Below are positions 1 through 12,300 of a DNA stretch of 64,000 bases, one piece after another. The position numbers were made by a program, and so were the translations under genes. The notes beneath the pieces are model-generated. The model saw nothing but the letters and a program-made list of their open reading frames with translations. It had not been told where the DNA came from and made no database searches. Within the stretch, counting starts at the first letter, position 1. Each line of letters opens with the position of its first letter. This DNA is from Strigamia acuminata (Eukaryota > Arthropoda > Chilopoda > Geophilomorpha > Linotaeniidae), in NCBI GenBank assembly GCA_949358305.1, contig OX442321.1:5667605-5731604 (forward strand). The letters are read 5' to 3'.

Positions 1-1855
1 TCAAAATCGCGCGGATCCGATGGTGGCTTAAAGCAATCGGGACTCGAGATTCTGACGACTTCTTCCACGCGATCCAGCGTTTTCTTAGATGTCAAAGTTT
101 ACCCATTCGGGGCAAGAGATCGGTAAAAGTCTCAATCCATCAAAGACACTCCCATTCAAAATTTTACACAGCAAATAGAAAACAATAACTTATTTTTTCT
201 ACTCACTGTAAACCTCTGCGACCGTAGACATTCAATAAGAAAAAGTGCAAACAAAACCAAAGTAATCTTTATCCACATTTTTAGAGATGTGATGAAAACA
301 CGTGTAATCCGGATGTAAATAGTTTACTTTTACAATTAAACTCAAGAAACACGATCTGTTCAGGTATTTTATGCTTCCAATTTTATGTCTTACCATTATT
401 GTTCTTGCACTCCAACTATATACGACGTAAATAGATAAATAAATAAACAATCAGAAGAAGCCTTTACAGGCTAGATTATAATTATTCAATTTTAATTTTC
501 TTTCTTTGGATTGACAAATTACACTTTTTTGGGGACAAATGATGTCTCGGGACAGAATTTTCTAGAGGACATTGAAATAAGACTAAATTTGACTAATTCT
601 GTAAGAACTGTCATTAGGTCGTTTCGTTCCGAGAGGTCGCCGGTAAACTTAATAGTCGTTTGCGTTGAAACCACAGCGGCATACGTGATTGAGGCAGCCA
701 GCATTGACACAAAAGCGCATTGAGCAGCGATAAGCTTCCTCCCGTGTGCAGTTTATGGCTACAAACAAATTAAAAAACAAATTTAACGTTAATTACGCAA
801 CAGTGGTAACGTGATCTGCGCATACACACGAGCTAGGGCAAAATGTAGTTGCCTCGTATCTTCTTAAGCTTAAATAGCGTCTTAAATTACGCATTTTAAT
901 CAACTAGATAATCGCTTTGAAGGTGAACAAACAACTTATTTATGTTTTTACTCACAATTAAAATCTTCATCGGCCGTTGAGATGCAAAAAACAAGAAAAA
1001 GTCCAAACGAAAGTAGTAAAATCTTCATCAACATTTTCCTAAAAAAAAAAATTAAAACAATAAGTCGAATAAGTGACTAAGAATGAAAATATTTTGCGTA
1101 CAAATGTGGCGAAAACACGTCTATAGTCAGGCTGACAATGTACGTATGCAATGTATGTATGCAATTTTGTTCCTGTAAATAGATCAATAGACAGGGACGG
1201 AAATTTCACAAGGACGGATATTTCACCAATGTCATTGAAATAATATAAAATTGGACCAATTAAATTGTGAAAACTTTTATTTTTAATTTATTTATAAAAG
1301 AAAAACATTACATTGAAATATTTTCCGGAAAAAAGAACGATCAAATTAAATTATTAAACTAAATTAAAGATTACATAAAAAAATGCTTAATAGACCACAC
1401 CATGTTGAAAATTTATCAAAATTAGTATTTTTAAATCTTTAATAAAAAAATCCAGTAAAAAAATTAATTACATCAATTTTTTCACACAGGAAATGAAGAA
1501 AACGCTTGTACTGCCGCGGTTCGAATCGAAGCAAGAGCTGAATGACTTCTTGTGTTTGTTTAATATCGTAGGTTTGTGAACACTTTAAAAAAAAAACCAT
1601 TGAATTATTAAGTTGATTTTAATAATTTTAAATAAAATAAATAAAAATGAAATTTTTTATATATTTTATTGAATTTTTGTTTCAAAAAGGCAACGAATCG
1701 AATCTGTCGACTTGGAACAAAGTTTGGAGTTTGAAATCGAGTCTGAGGTTGAAGACTTCCGGTTCCGGTGATGGCGGCCGCCATTCAGCTTTGCCGAATA
1801 AAAACGGTGTAGAAGAGGTTAAATTGACGACATCTAATCCGTATGTTGGATAATT
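1..1855 (+). pseudogene. Exon-like fragments of an unidentified gene entering from the left edge
   Basis: Three segments look like exons: 1-122 (donor GTAAAA at 123), 1490-1571 (after a strong acceptor, TTTTTTCACACAG) and 1690-1840 (donor GTATGT). In frame 3 of the first segment the phases fit throughout (0, then 1, then 2), and reading ends shortly after the third segment. Segment 1-122 is also open in frame 1, so its frame is uncertain. The third segment encodes a Ser/Gly/Lys-rich stretch (SGSGDGGRHS). I do not recognise the protein. The second segment is repeated in damaged form near 4520-4780, inside the tandem duplication. It may be the 3' end of a real gene or a decayed copy. Confidence 0.3.
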
Positions 1856-4790
1856 AATACGTTGTTACTTTATTTTTAAATATTTTGTACAATTTTTATT
1901 TCAGGTTGGATTAGGCGGAGTAAAAAGTGTAAATTGCCTACGAGGCGCAAGCGGAGCTGGCCACACCCACGACCAAGTGAATAGACAAACGGGAAGCGGC
2001 CGTTGATGTGATAACGATTTTTACGCCTAAATTTGATTAATTATTGGATTTTTGGATTTTTGGATTTTTTTATTTAGTTTTTCGATTCATTTTTAATGCA
2101 CGGCAATTCAATTTTTAAATGCTTAAAATGATACAAGTGAAACACAATAACCGAAAGTCACGACAGCTGTTGACACGCAAAATACGAGCAAATCGATCGC
2201 AAATCCGATCGACAACGAACTCTTCATTATTGATGTTTTAATAGAGAAAAATCGGTTGAAAAATGTTGAAAAATTGTGTTTTTCTTTCTTTATATCGGTC
2301 ATGGTGTTGCCATTCAAGTATACGCCGTAAATGAAGGAAAAACCTTTCCTCGGGAAAGCATTTGGTTACTGTAATTGGGAATTCAATTGGTTTCTTAATT
2401 TTATCGTAAACCAAACGTGAATTTATTTCAAAGTTAAAATACTGAATGAAATTCAATGAAAACCATTCAACTACGAATATCTCGGTTTTCCAGCATCAGG
2501 CTGCGGTTAGTTATCGGTTTCGAAAGGGGCCACGAAGGATATATCCATCCCCATGCTTTAATCCAGGGCTCCAATTAAAGGGAAACATTTTTAAAAATTA
2601 AATTATATTTGTTTTTATAATTTTATTGTCTAATTTATTTAAAATTCCAAATTTTGACGTTCTAGAAGTGCCAGAAATTCGTCACTGATGTACTTTGGTG
2701 TTCAATCGGTTCTATTGAAGCGTAATGGTGTGTCCACTGAAGTAAATTGACAATACAGGGATTAGTGGCGGGTTTTTACCACAGAATACTTAGTCCCACG
2801 GATGTTCCATCGTATAAAACTTATGCAACATATCACGAACGATGTGAAATTAAATGAAAACATAACATCGGTAAATAAAATCGCATAAATACATTTATTG
2901 CTTTTAAGTTTACATCGGTAAAAGAAATAAAAAGAAAAATTTATGCGCGTATATTTTATTTATGTATTTATCTATTATTTCCGTACATTTCACTACACGG
3001 CACATTGCTTGCTCATTTGCACTTGTTAACATAGGCATTTATGATTGACACAGCGCGGTTCAAAACATCGTTGTTCATTGCACCTTTTAACTTCGTCCGG
3101 AGAGCAGTTTTGGGCTATTAAACAAAACAAAAATTAATTACACAAGAGTAGAAACGTGATCTGCGCGAGCGAGAGCAATATGCTGTCGACACGTAGTTTC
3201 TTAAGCTTAAATTGCTTCTTAAATTGTATATTTTTACTCAAACTTATTTTTTCTACTCACTGTAAACCTCTCCGACCATTGACAACCAAAAAAGAAAAAG
3301 TGCAAACAACACCGAAGAAATCTTCATCAACATTTTTACAGATGTGGTGAAAACACGTTTAATCAGGTTGACAATCGGGATGTAAATAGTTTAATTTCAC
3401 AATTAAACTCAGGAAACACGTCCTGCTCACGTAATGCTTCTATTTTTATGTCTTATCGCTATTGTTCTTGTACTCACTCCGTAGGAATGTTAAACATTAA
3501 ATAAATAGATAAATAAATAAGTAATTAACAGAAACCTTACTCGGCTGTATTATATTTATGCAATTTTAATTTACTTCGTCTAAATTGGCACGTTATACTT
3601 TCGTGGTGATAAATGATGGCACGAGGCCTAAATTTAACTGTTATAAGGTTGTTTCGTTTCGTTCCGAGAGGTCGCCTGTAAACTTATTCGTCAAATGCAG
3701 CATGACCATCACAGCGGCATATGTGATTGAAACAATCCACGACAGAATTGAGACAACACAAGTTTAGCATTGAGCAGCATAAAGCTTCAGCCCGTGTGCA
3801 GTTTATGGCTATTAAGCGAAAACGAACAAATCAAACGTTAATTACATAACAGTGTTAACGTGATCTGTGCGTACACACGAGCTAGGGCAAAATGAAGTTG
3901 CCTCGTGGCTTCGTAAGCTTAATTAGCGTCTTAAATTAAACATTTTATACTAGATAATTGCTTTGTAGGTGAACAAACGACTTATTTATGTTTTTACTCA
4001 CAAGCAACATCTTCATTGGCCATTGTGAGGCAAAAAACAAGAAAAAGTCCAAACGAAATTTAGTAAAATCTTCAACAACATTTCCTAAAAATTAAAAATA
4101 AAAACAATAAGTCGAACAAGTGACACCGAATGAAAATATTTTACGTACAAATGGCACAAATATGGCAAAAACACGTCTAATCAGTCTGACAATCTGTCCT
4201 AATTTCTTTCCTGCGAGTTCAATAGACAGGGACGGAAATTTCACAAGGACGGAAATTTCACCAATGTCATTGAAATAATATAAAATTGGATCAATTAAAT
4301 TGTGAAAACTTTTATTTTTAATTTATACAAAAAAAACAACATTAAATTGAAATATTTTCCGGCAAAAAAACGACCAAATTAAATTATTGAACTAAATTAA
4401 AAATTACATCAAAAAAGCGCAAAAAAATGCTAATTAGACAAAATTAGACAAAATTAGTATTTTAAAATCATCGAATTAACAAAATCCAATATAAAATCCA
4501 ATAAAACCAATTGAAAAACACAGGAAACGAAGAAAACAACCAAAAACAAAACCACGAGCAAAACAAAACTGACTTCATAACAAAGCGCCCGAACATTTGC
4601 CCAGACTCCCACCAGTGGTGACACCGGCGCTGCATTCAGATGCTGTTGGGCAGTAAAGTGAGCTCGTGGAGAGACGACTGGTATGCGCAATCTCATAAAC
4701 GGCCGCGGTTGGACGCAGTTCGGATCTACGCAAGAGCCAAATAAATGACTTCTTGCATTCGTCTAATATCACAGGTAAGCAAAAACCTCT
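190..4790. repeat. Tandem segmental duplication, about 3.05 kb apart
   Basis: Long blocks recur in direct orientation about 3.03-3.06 kb apart: 192-355 matches 3247-3420, 812-860 matches 3858-3905, 969-1015 matches 4016-4060, 1191-1290 matches 4224-4320, and the exon-like piece at 1490-1571 has an eroded match at 4520-4780. A weaker internal repeat of about 0.75 kb is also visible (192, 941, 3247, 3990), so the block is a nested repeat. The copies differ by scattered substitutions and short indels, so this is not a recent assembly artefact. Confidence 0.75.
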
Positions 4791-4799
4791 CACACAAAA

Positions 4800-6276
4800 A
4801 AAAAAACAAAAACAAAACAAAAATTCCTTCACGCTATTCGTTCAATCCACTGCGGGCGCCGTGACTTCCCGACTCGCTAAATCGGGCGGTCAGTCGGCGA
4901 CGAAAACACTCCCATGTGTAACGGAATTTAAGATTAGCTTCGAGCCACCAGAGAGTTGATGAGTGGCGGGCGCGAGCAGTCGGTGTATGCAGAATTGAGC
5001 GTGGGAAAACACAAAACGCGATTCAACCTGGAGAAAGTGGTGCAAGAGGCGCGTCATTCGATCACTTGTCAAATCGCACGATCTGTTTTTATACTGCAAT
5101 TCGAGGTCACATTTTATGGCATGATAACAGAATAATTTTTTCTCTCGCTCTCGTTATCGACTATCGACACCTCCTTTCAATCGAGTCGCGAGAAGCGAAT
5201 TTTATTTCCGAGCCGTGCGGAGAAGCCCATCGCCCGCAAAGGGGGAGCTTTTGTTTTGCACGCAGATATGGATGTTATTTAATTGTGGGCGGGTTTGATT
5301 AAAATTTAGGTTAAATTGTGGGTTTCTTTGCCCTTCAAAACTCATTTTTTACGCGGTCTAGACGCGTGGGTTGGAAAGTTGTGGCACATTTGCTGGAAAT
5401 TCCCACGACGAGCGGGAAATCACTTAAAATGTTGGCGGAATTCCAAAAATAATTTTGTCTTTGCATCCCCCATCTTGTTGTCCAGTATCCCGAAGTCGAA
5501 ACGTATAGAAAAACAATAAAAAAAAATGTTCCACATGTTTGGAATAAACGATTCTCGGAATTATGGTTTTCGGGCGCCCAATTTGTGCGGAAATTCATCG
5601 CGGGTTATTTTCCTTATTCTTCTCGTCAATTTTTCATAAAATATATTTTTTTTTCTGTCATTTATTTGATTTGATTCGTTTTTTATTTTTGCTGAATCAG
5701 AAGCCGATTTTCATATGTGAGAAATGACCGACCGCTAGAAAGAATTTAAATCGCTATTATTATTCTTTCTTTTTTAGAAATTCGAGAGAAAATAAATCGC
5801 GTCGTAAATCCTCATTTTAATTCGATTTTTTTAAAATATTAAAAAAAAAAAAAAAAAAAAAAAAATATTATTAAATTGGGAACTTATTTGACACATTTTG
5901 ATGCGAAGTTTTGATACAACAAATTCATCTCCTGTGGGAAAATTCTTTACATGGGTGTGGCACGTCCAACTTGATCGACATTAACCCGTTTAGCACAATA
6001 GAAAACGCAGTAAAATACTCGAAAAATTTGATTGAAATTTATACCGCAGCACACATTGATCTCATTGTTCGTTCAAACGTGTAATTAGAAAAGCGCCACG
6101 AAATAATAATTTAAAAAAAAAATAAACATTTAGAAATTTATTCAGCGTCTGTTTTAAATATTAAATGACCCGATAGATAATTCAATAATCCAAAACGTCA
6201 TTTTTGTTTCCCTTTTACGTTTATTTATTTATTTTTGTTTGCATTTAAAATCAATATAAATTTGTAATTTCTATAG
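4800..6276. other. Intergenic region upstream of the guanylyl cyclase
   Basis: No convincing gene. 4840-5300 is richer in G+C than its surroundings and has short open frames with no good splice sites; it could hold the cyclase promoter or a 5' untranslated exon. 5840-5866 is a homopolymer A tract. No TATA box can be assigned with confidence. Confidence 0.4.
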
Positions 6277-6375
6277 ATGTTCCTTCAGCGCGTGTTCACG
6301 ATATCGACTTCTTCATTGGGTAATCAAAGAGGACGCATAGGTGGACGCATGGATGAACCTCCGTCATGGCCATGA
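6277..6375 (+). promoter_or_regulatory. Upstream ORF overlapping the guanylyl cyclase start
   Basis: An ATG directly after a possible splice acceptor (TTTCTATAG at 6268-6276) opens a 32-codon frame whose TGA at 6373-6375 overlaps the cyclase start region (ATG at 6366 and 6372). A second in-frame ATG lies at 6352. If the mRNA carries this leader, the overlapping upstream ORF should reduce initiation at the main start, or select the third ATG. This is inference; the transcription start is unknown. Confidence 0.35.
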
Positions 6376-9300
6376 AAATGCTATTTACTTTGATGACGAT
6401 TGTGCTGAGTGTAGCTTGCGAAAGAGCAACCGCCACCCTTGTTAACGTCTCCGTACTCATGTATGATGAACGACTCTGTTCAAAGCCCAACACCAGTCTC
6501 TTCGAGTCGGCATCCAAGTTAGCTCTAAGCCGAGCTCAGCTTCCATCATCTTTGCAGATCAATTTACGTTTCGTCGTCACCGAAGGTAAACAAAACAAAT
6601 TCGGGCTCGAATTTTTTTTTTTTTAATTTAATTATTATTATTGTTATCATAGTATTTTTTGTTGTTGTGCGCGGGCCGCAACTAGATTGCGGGCCTCTAA
6701 AAAAATTAATATTTTTAATTAGTGCGCGGGGCGTTATAATAGAGTAAAAATTGAATTTTTGATGGACAATTTAGTGAAATTTGAATTTTTTAATGGAAAA
6801 TTTAGTGGAATTTGAATTTTTTAATGGAAAATTTAATAGAATTTGAATTTTTTAATGAAAAATTTAGTGGAATTTGAATTTTTTAATTGAAAATTTAGTG
6901 AAATTTAAATTTTTTAATGGAAAATTTAGTGAAATTTAAATTTTTTAATGGAAAATTTAGTGGAATTTGAATTTTTTAATGGAAAATTTAGTGGAATTTG
7001 AATTTTTTAATGGAAATTTTAGTGAAATTTGAATTTTTTAATGGAAAATTTAGTGGAATTTGAATTTTTTAATAGAAAATTTAGTGAAATTTGAATTTTT
7101 TAATGGAAAATTTAGTGAAATTTGAATTTTTTAAAGGGAAATTTAGTAAAATTTTAATTTTTTAATGGAAAATTTAGTAAAATTTGATTTTTTAATGGAA
7201 AATTTAGTGAAATTTGAAGTTTTTAGTGGAAAATTTAGTGAAATTTGAATTTGTGACGAAAAATTGACTTTTTCATGAAGTTTTTATTGCCATTAGGACC
7301 GCCGGCCAATAATGCGCGGGTGCACAATTAAAGAAAATACCGTAATATTACTACCGGTATTATTATTATTACAGCACATACAAAAATACAAAAATAATAC
7401 GGTAATTTTTTTAGACAAAATTATCCAATATTTATGATCCCGGGTTGATTTCCGTACCCTCCGAACTGATTTCCAAACGCTCCGAACTGAGCAGGGCAAC
7501 CAGTAGCCAAACGTCCTACTCCCAAAGTGAACTCTGTAAACGGTTCTTGACACGTGTAGAAAATGATCCCCGTGCTGTTTTGACGCATCGGACAACATTT
7601 AGCATTCCCCGAACAATTTTGGTCACTCGAACAAGTGATTACATTTGCATATGGGAATGGAATTAACGGCAAAGGTCCGTCTCGACTGCCAAAATCGTTC
7701 GTTGGACATTCACCCGGTTTATCTAATAAAGAATAAAAATTCAAAAATCTAGTAACTCATCGCACAAAATTCTCAATATTTCTCGGTAATCCCAGAAATA
7801 AATAAACAAATTAATTTTCAACGAGAAATAATCAATTTCCAGCAACAAATCACGATAAATCAGACTCACTTGGGCAGCAATTTGGTGGTTTTGCAAGACA
7901 ACAAGCGCCCGCTACAAGAATAGAACACGTTTTACACGTTTTACAAGCAGGCGCGTGTAAAACAATCAGCAAAATGGAAACCAACGTGGACTTCATGACT
8001 GATGGAATGTGTTGCACACTAAACTCTTCACCGATCGAAACAGATTGTACTGCACACACCCACACACACATACACACACACTGTTCACTGACCCCGTCCT
8101 CATTTGAATGCGGAAGATCCCTTTAGTCTTTTTTTTTTGTTATTCAACCAACAGCGACCGGAAGTGCTCATAATTCAACCAGAAGTCGAACACAGTTGGT
8201 GCAGGATTTTTTATTTTATTTTTTATTCGGTCAAAGCATTGTCTCTTAACCGACTTTGGTGCAATTTAAACTTTGTTTACAATCGTCGAAGCTCTAAAAC
8301 TTTTTTTCTTTTTACATCTTTTTTCAAGCCAAGTTTGGAAGCGATCGATTTCTATTCCGAACGATTTTTATTTTATATAGAGAAAACACTTTTTAATCTC
8401 GCTCTTTTCCTTGCAAAAATAATTCCCAGATTTCTATTTTTAATGCTGGATTTTATTTTTTCCAATGCGAGTGAAATTTTCCAAAGATTTTCAACGACGC
8501 TTCAGTTTAAAAGCTTCGTGTTTGGTTTCCACAGCAACAGGGGAAGGAAAAGGCCTATCTGTATTGACAAGTCCTTGTCATTTGAGAATGCTATCATCGA
8601 CTACAGTGCTTTTTGTTACCATTTAAAAGATCAAATTTCCGAGTTGTTTTTTGAAGAAAAATAAATCAGTTGGAATTGCAACTGCGCCACAAATATCTTC
8701 GTTTTTTTTATTTCTTTTTGTGCTGAGAAAATCCCCAATCGACCAATTTACTCTTCTCTCACATCAATTAACCTGAAACTTGATCCACATCACACAATCC
8801 AACACAAAATAAAAATAAATTCATTTTTAATTAACCCATCAACTCATAAAATATGAATTAGATTCAAGCTAAACAACCTCAGCCTCGTTTTCAATTAATG
8901 GCGGCCGTAACGATCCACTGCCACGCGAGATATCGCGCGATTAAGTCAAGTGAAGAATTTATTTTTATTTTCATTGATAATTTAGTAATTTTTAATCTCA
9001 AATATAAATAATAAATAAAAGAAACGAAACGAAAACAACAAATCACTCAAATTTCGTTTTGGTTTTCGATTTTTTCGTAGACGAATGTTCGGAGACGGGC
9101 GGCATACTGGAATTCGTCCGTCTGATGAACAACCCCGAAGTGGACGCCGTGATTGGTGCAGTGGGGTCACCAGTTTGCCAAGCTGCCGTAAGTTTAGCTG
9201 CCCAACGTCTCAAGCCGTTCGTGTCGTGGCGCTGTGCAGGAGTTTCGACGTCGGACCGGCAGTCGTTGGCGTTTGCACGGACAGTACCACCAGCGTGGCA

Positions 9301-12300
9301 CGTTGCGCACGCACTCGTGGCTCTAATTCGGCATTTCGGCTGGAAATATTGTGTGGTAGTGACGACGGACGAGGGCGAGTGGCCATTACTGGCTTATGAG
9401 ATCGACTTGTTGCTGAGGGAGTCGCGGTACATCGTACGTAATTACATCATCCTTCATCAACAGGGTACAAGTCGTGAAGCCAAGGATAGATTGTCCGCCA
9501 TCGGACCTTTAGTTAAAGGTGAGTTGTGTCTTTATTTTGTTTTTTCCAAGTTTTGTGCGGGTAATTAATTTTAACATCAAAAAAATAAAAATGGAAGAAA
9601 CATGTGCAGGTAATTGGGGGAAAAATAGTGCGAAGAAAAGTTTTAATTATTTTTTTTGTGGGAAATTGGATATGAATTCGAGTGCACGTAATTAAAATTT
9701 GAAATGATTTTTTTTTAAAAAAAAAAGTATCAAATTTTTTGTTTTTGTGTGTTTTTTCTTTTGCTTTATATGTGAGAAGGCGGATGTGACGTTTAAATCG
9801 AAAAGGCGCTATCCCGTGGGGATTTTTAACAATTAGGGTTAACATGGCGAAGTGAAAGCGGTGGAAAATTCAGTCGATTTAACGTATTTTTTCGTGTTTT
9901 TCAATTAATTTTTCGGCTGTAAAATCAGCGGAAACCGTCAGATAAGTAATTTTTAATCGACAACCGAAATTTATGTCCGCCATATTGAATTACCGAGTGA
10001 TAAAAACCGTTATTTTTGAATTTGTAGATGAACACATAACTTAAATAAGGCCCGGAACAATTTTCCGCGAAATATCGGCACAAAAATGACAATTCAGCAC
10101 CATTTTAGTTGGCAATTTACTGTTGAGCGGACGCACTTGCATGAAAAAGGTTGACAATTTATGATGAAAACATTCTCAATTCTGGTCACAGCCCCAAATA
10201 ATAAATACACACAACTATACAATATATTTGAAAGCATTTCAGCACAAAGCTGAACACTCTACAAACTAAAGTAATGGAAAAAGAAAATCAATCCTTCTGC
10301 AACAGCCTCGAAAATGATGTGTGAAGTCTAGAAATGCAGAGAAAAATAAACAAAATCACCACATTTTTTTCCTCTCCAGGATTTAAAAAAATGAAGAAAA
10401 AAAAACCTTGATGTCAGTAACGGCTGGGTTCGAAAGTAGAAACACTTTTCACGCTTTATTTTCTGCATAATTTCACCAAGGATGTAGAAAAGAAGGATGG
10501 AAAAATACAATTTGAGTGCAATATGAGAACGAGGCTTGTTTACTATCTCCTGGCAAGAATTGTAAACAGTGAATGGTATTATTGCAAGATTATAAAAACA
10601 AGTTTTATTGGATCGTAATGTGGCCAAACATTCAAAAGATGGACAAGGTACAATCGAGTGGTGCCAATGGATCAAAATAATATTGATTTTCAAAATAATA
10701 TTGATTTTGTTGTGTTCCTTGCTTTGGATTGTATGGATATTATTGGATGTAGTTTGGAAGCGACCAGTCGACAGTGTAGAATTAGCATAAGTGTTTATTC
10801 ATAGTCGAAATACATAGGTGGTGCTGGGCAACGGCCGGGTCACAAATTAACCTTCCCATAGCCATGTGCAGCCATGGTCGGTCATTTCTGCCTTCTTTTA
10901 AAAAATCCTTCTGCACATGTGCACAATCACATTTTTCCTGGTGCAATCGCATTTTTCCTGGTAAAAGCACGTGTTTTAGGACTAATTTTAATACGCCACC
11001 TAGTACAAACAGATGGCCATTAAGGGTGTTTTATGTTATGTTTAACGCCGGGTTCAAACAGACGCTGGGACCTGTTTAAACGCTGGGCGGTCAGCACCAG
11101 CCCCGACAGGGGGCACAAAAAAATTGCACAGGGTGCTGATAGACTTGGAGCCGGGCCTGGTGCCATCTGCTGGGTAAAATATGGTTAAATCAAGATGGCT
11201 GGGTCTCATTTTCACGTTAGAATGTGTGAAAATTGTTTTGGGGGAAAATTTTTATACAAAAATTAATTTTTTACTGCGGGGGGGGGGGGGGGATGTGAAA
11301 CTTAATTAGTTGGTGAACCACTGCAAAAGCCCGTAGGGACCTCCCTAAAAGATGAGGTCATTAAACCACTTAATGATTTGTTCAACTGTTTTATTTTTAT
11401 TTTTTATTTATTTTTTAGTTTTCCCCTAGTGATCGTTAGTAACAATTCTTAGGGAAGGAAAAGTCTTTTAAAGTATCCTCACTAGCGCTGCACTTTGTGG
11501 CTTTAGAAATTATTGATTGTAAAACTATCCAAGTGGAAGTTTCAAATGATTCCAATTTTTTTTTTTTTTTTTTTTTTGGGGGGGGGGGGGGATTTATTTC
11601 CAGGTTTAAAAATATAATGGAAAAGTAGGAAACAATTTAGCAATGGTTGATAAATATTCATTACCAACTCTGGCACCACAGGAAGCTTTAAATTGTGAAA
11701 TGAATAGAAAAAGTCGCAGCAACCGCTAAGAAATCTTATTTGATCCTTGTGTTTTCATGTAAATAGGAATTTTGGGAAAAAAATGACAAAATGCACAAAT
11801 GAAGTTTTGAAATTCCATTAAAAAATTTAATTATGAATTTTTTTTTATAATTTTTAATAACTGAGGGATGTGGACATTCAGGATACCGGGAGGCTAAAAG
11901 TAGCTGCATTCAAAAATAAAAATACAATTTTAGTATAAGTGTATTTTAAGTTTAAATTTTGAACATCACTAACGAAGTGTACGTTCATCGTTCGTGAGGT
12001 TAAATACGGAAACAATATCGTACTTTTGCAAAAATACGATATTCTTGGCGTCTCAGCCGCAGCTACTATTCGAGGGCGACTCTTAATCGGTAAAATAGGG
12101 TAGTTTAATTCAATAAATAGAACAGGAAATGATGTAATTTTTGTTTTAAAATTATGATAAAATACAAAATATTATAATTTTGAAAAACTGAATTTTATTT
12201 TCCTGGAAAAATGATCATGTAAACAAGCCTGTTTTGTGCAAAACAAGCGAAATGATGAAAAACAAAATTTTGCTCGCACGAGTTAAATTATGGGAGTCTT

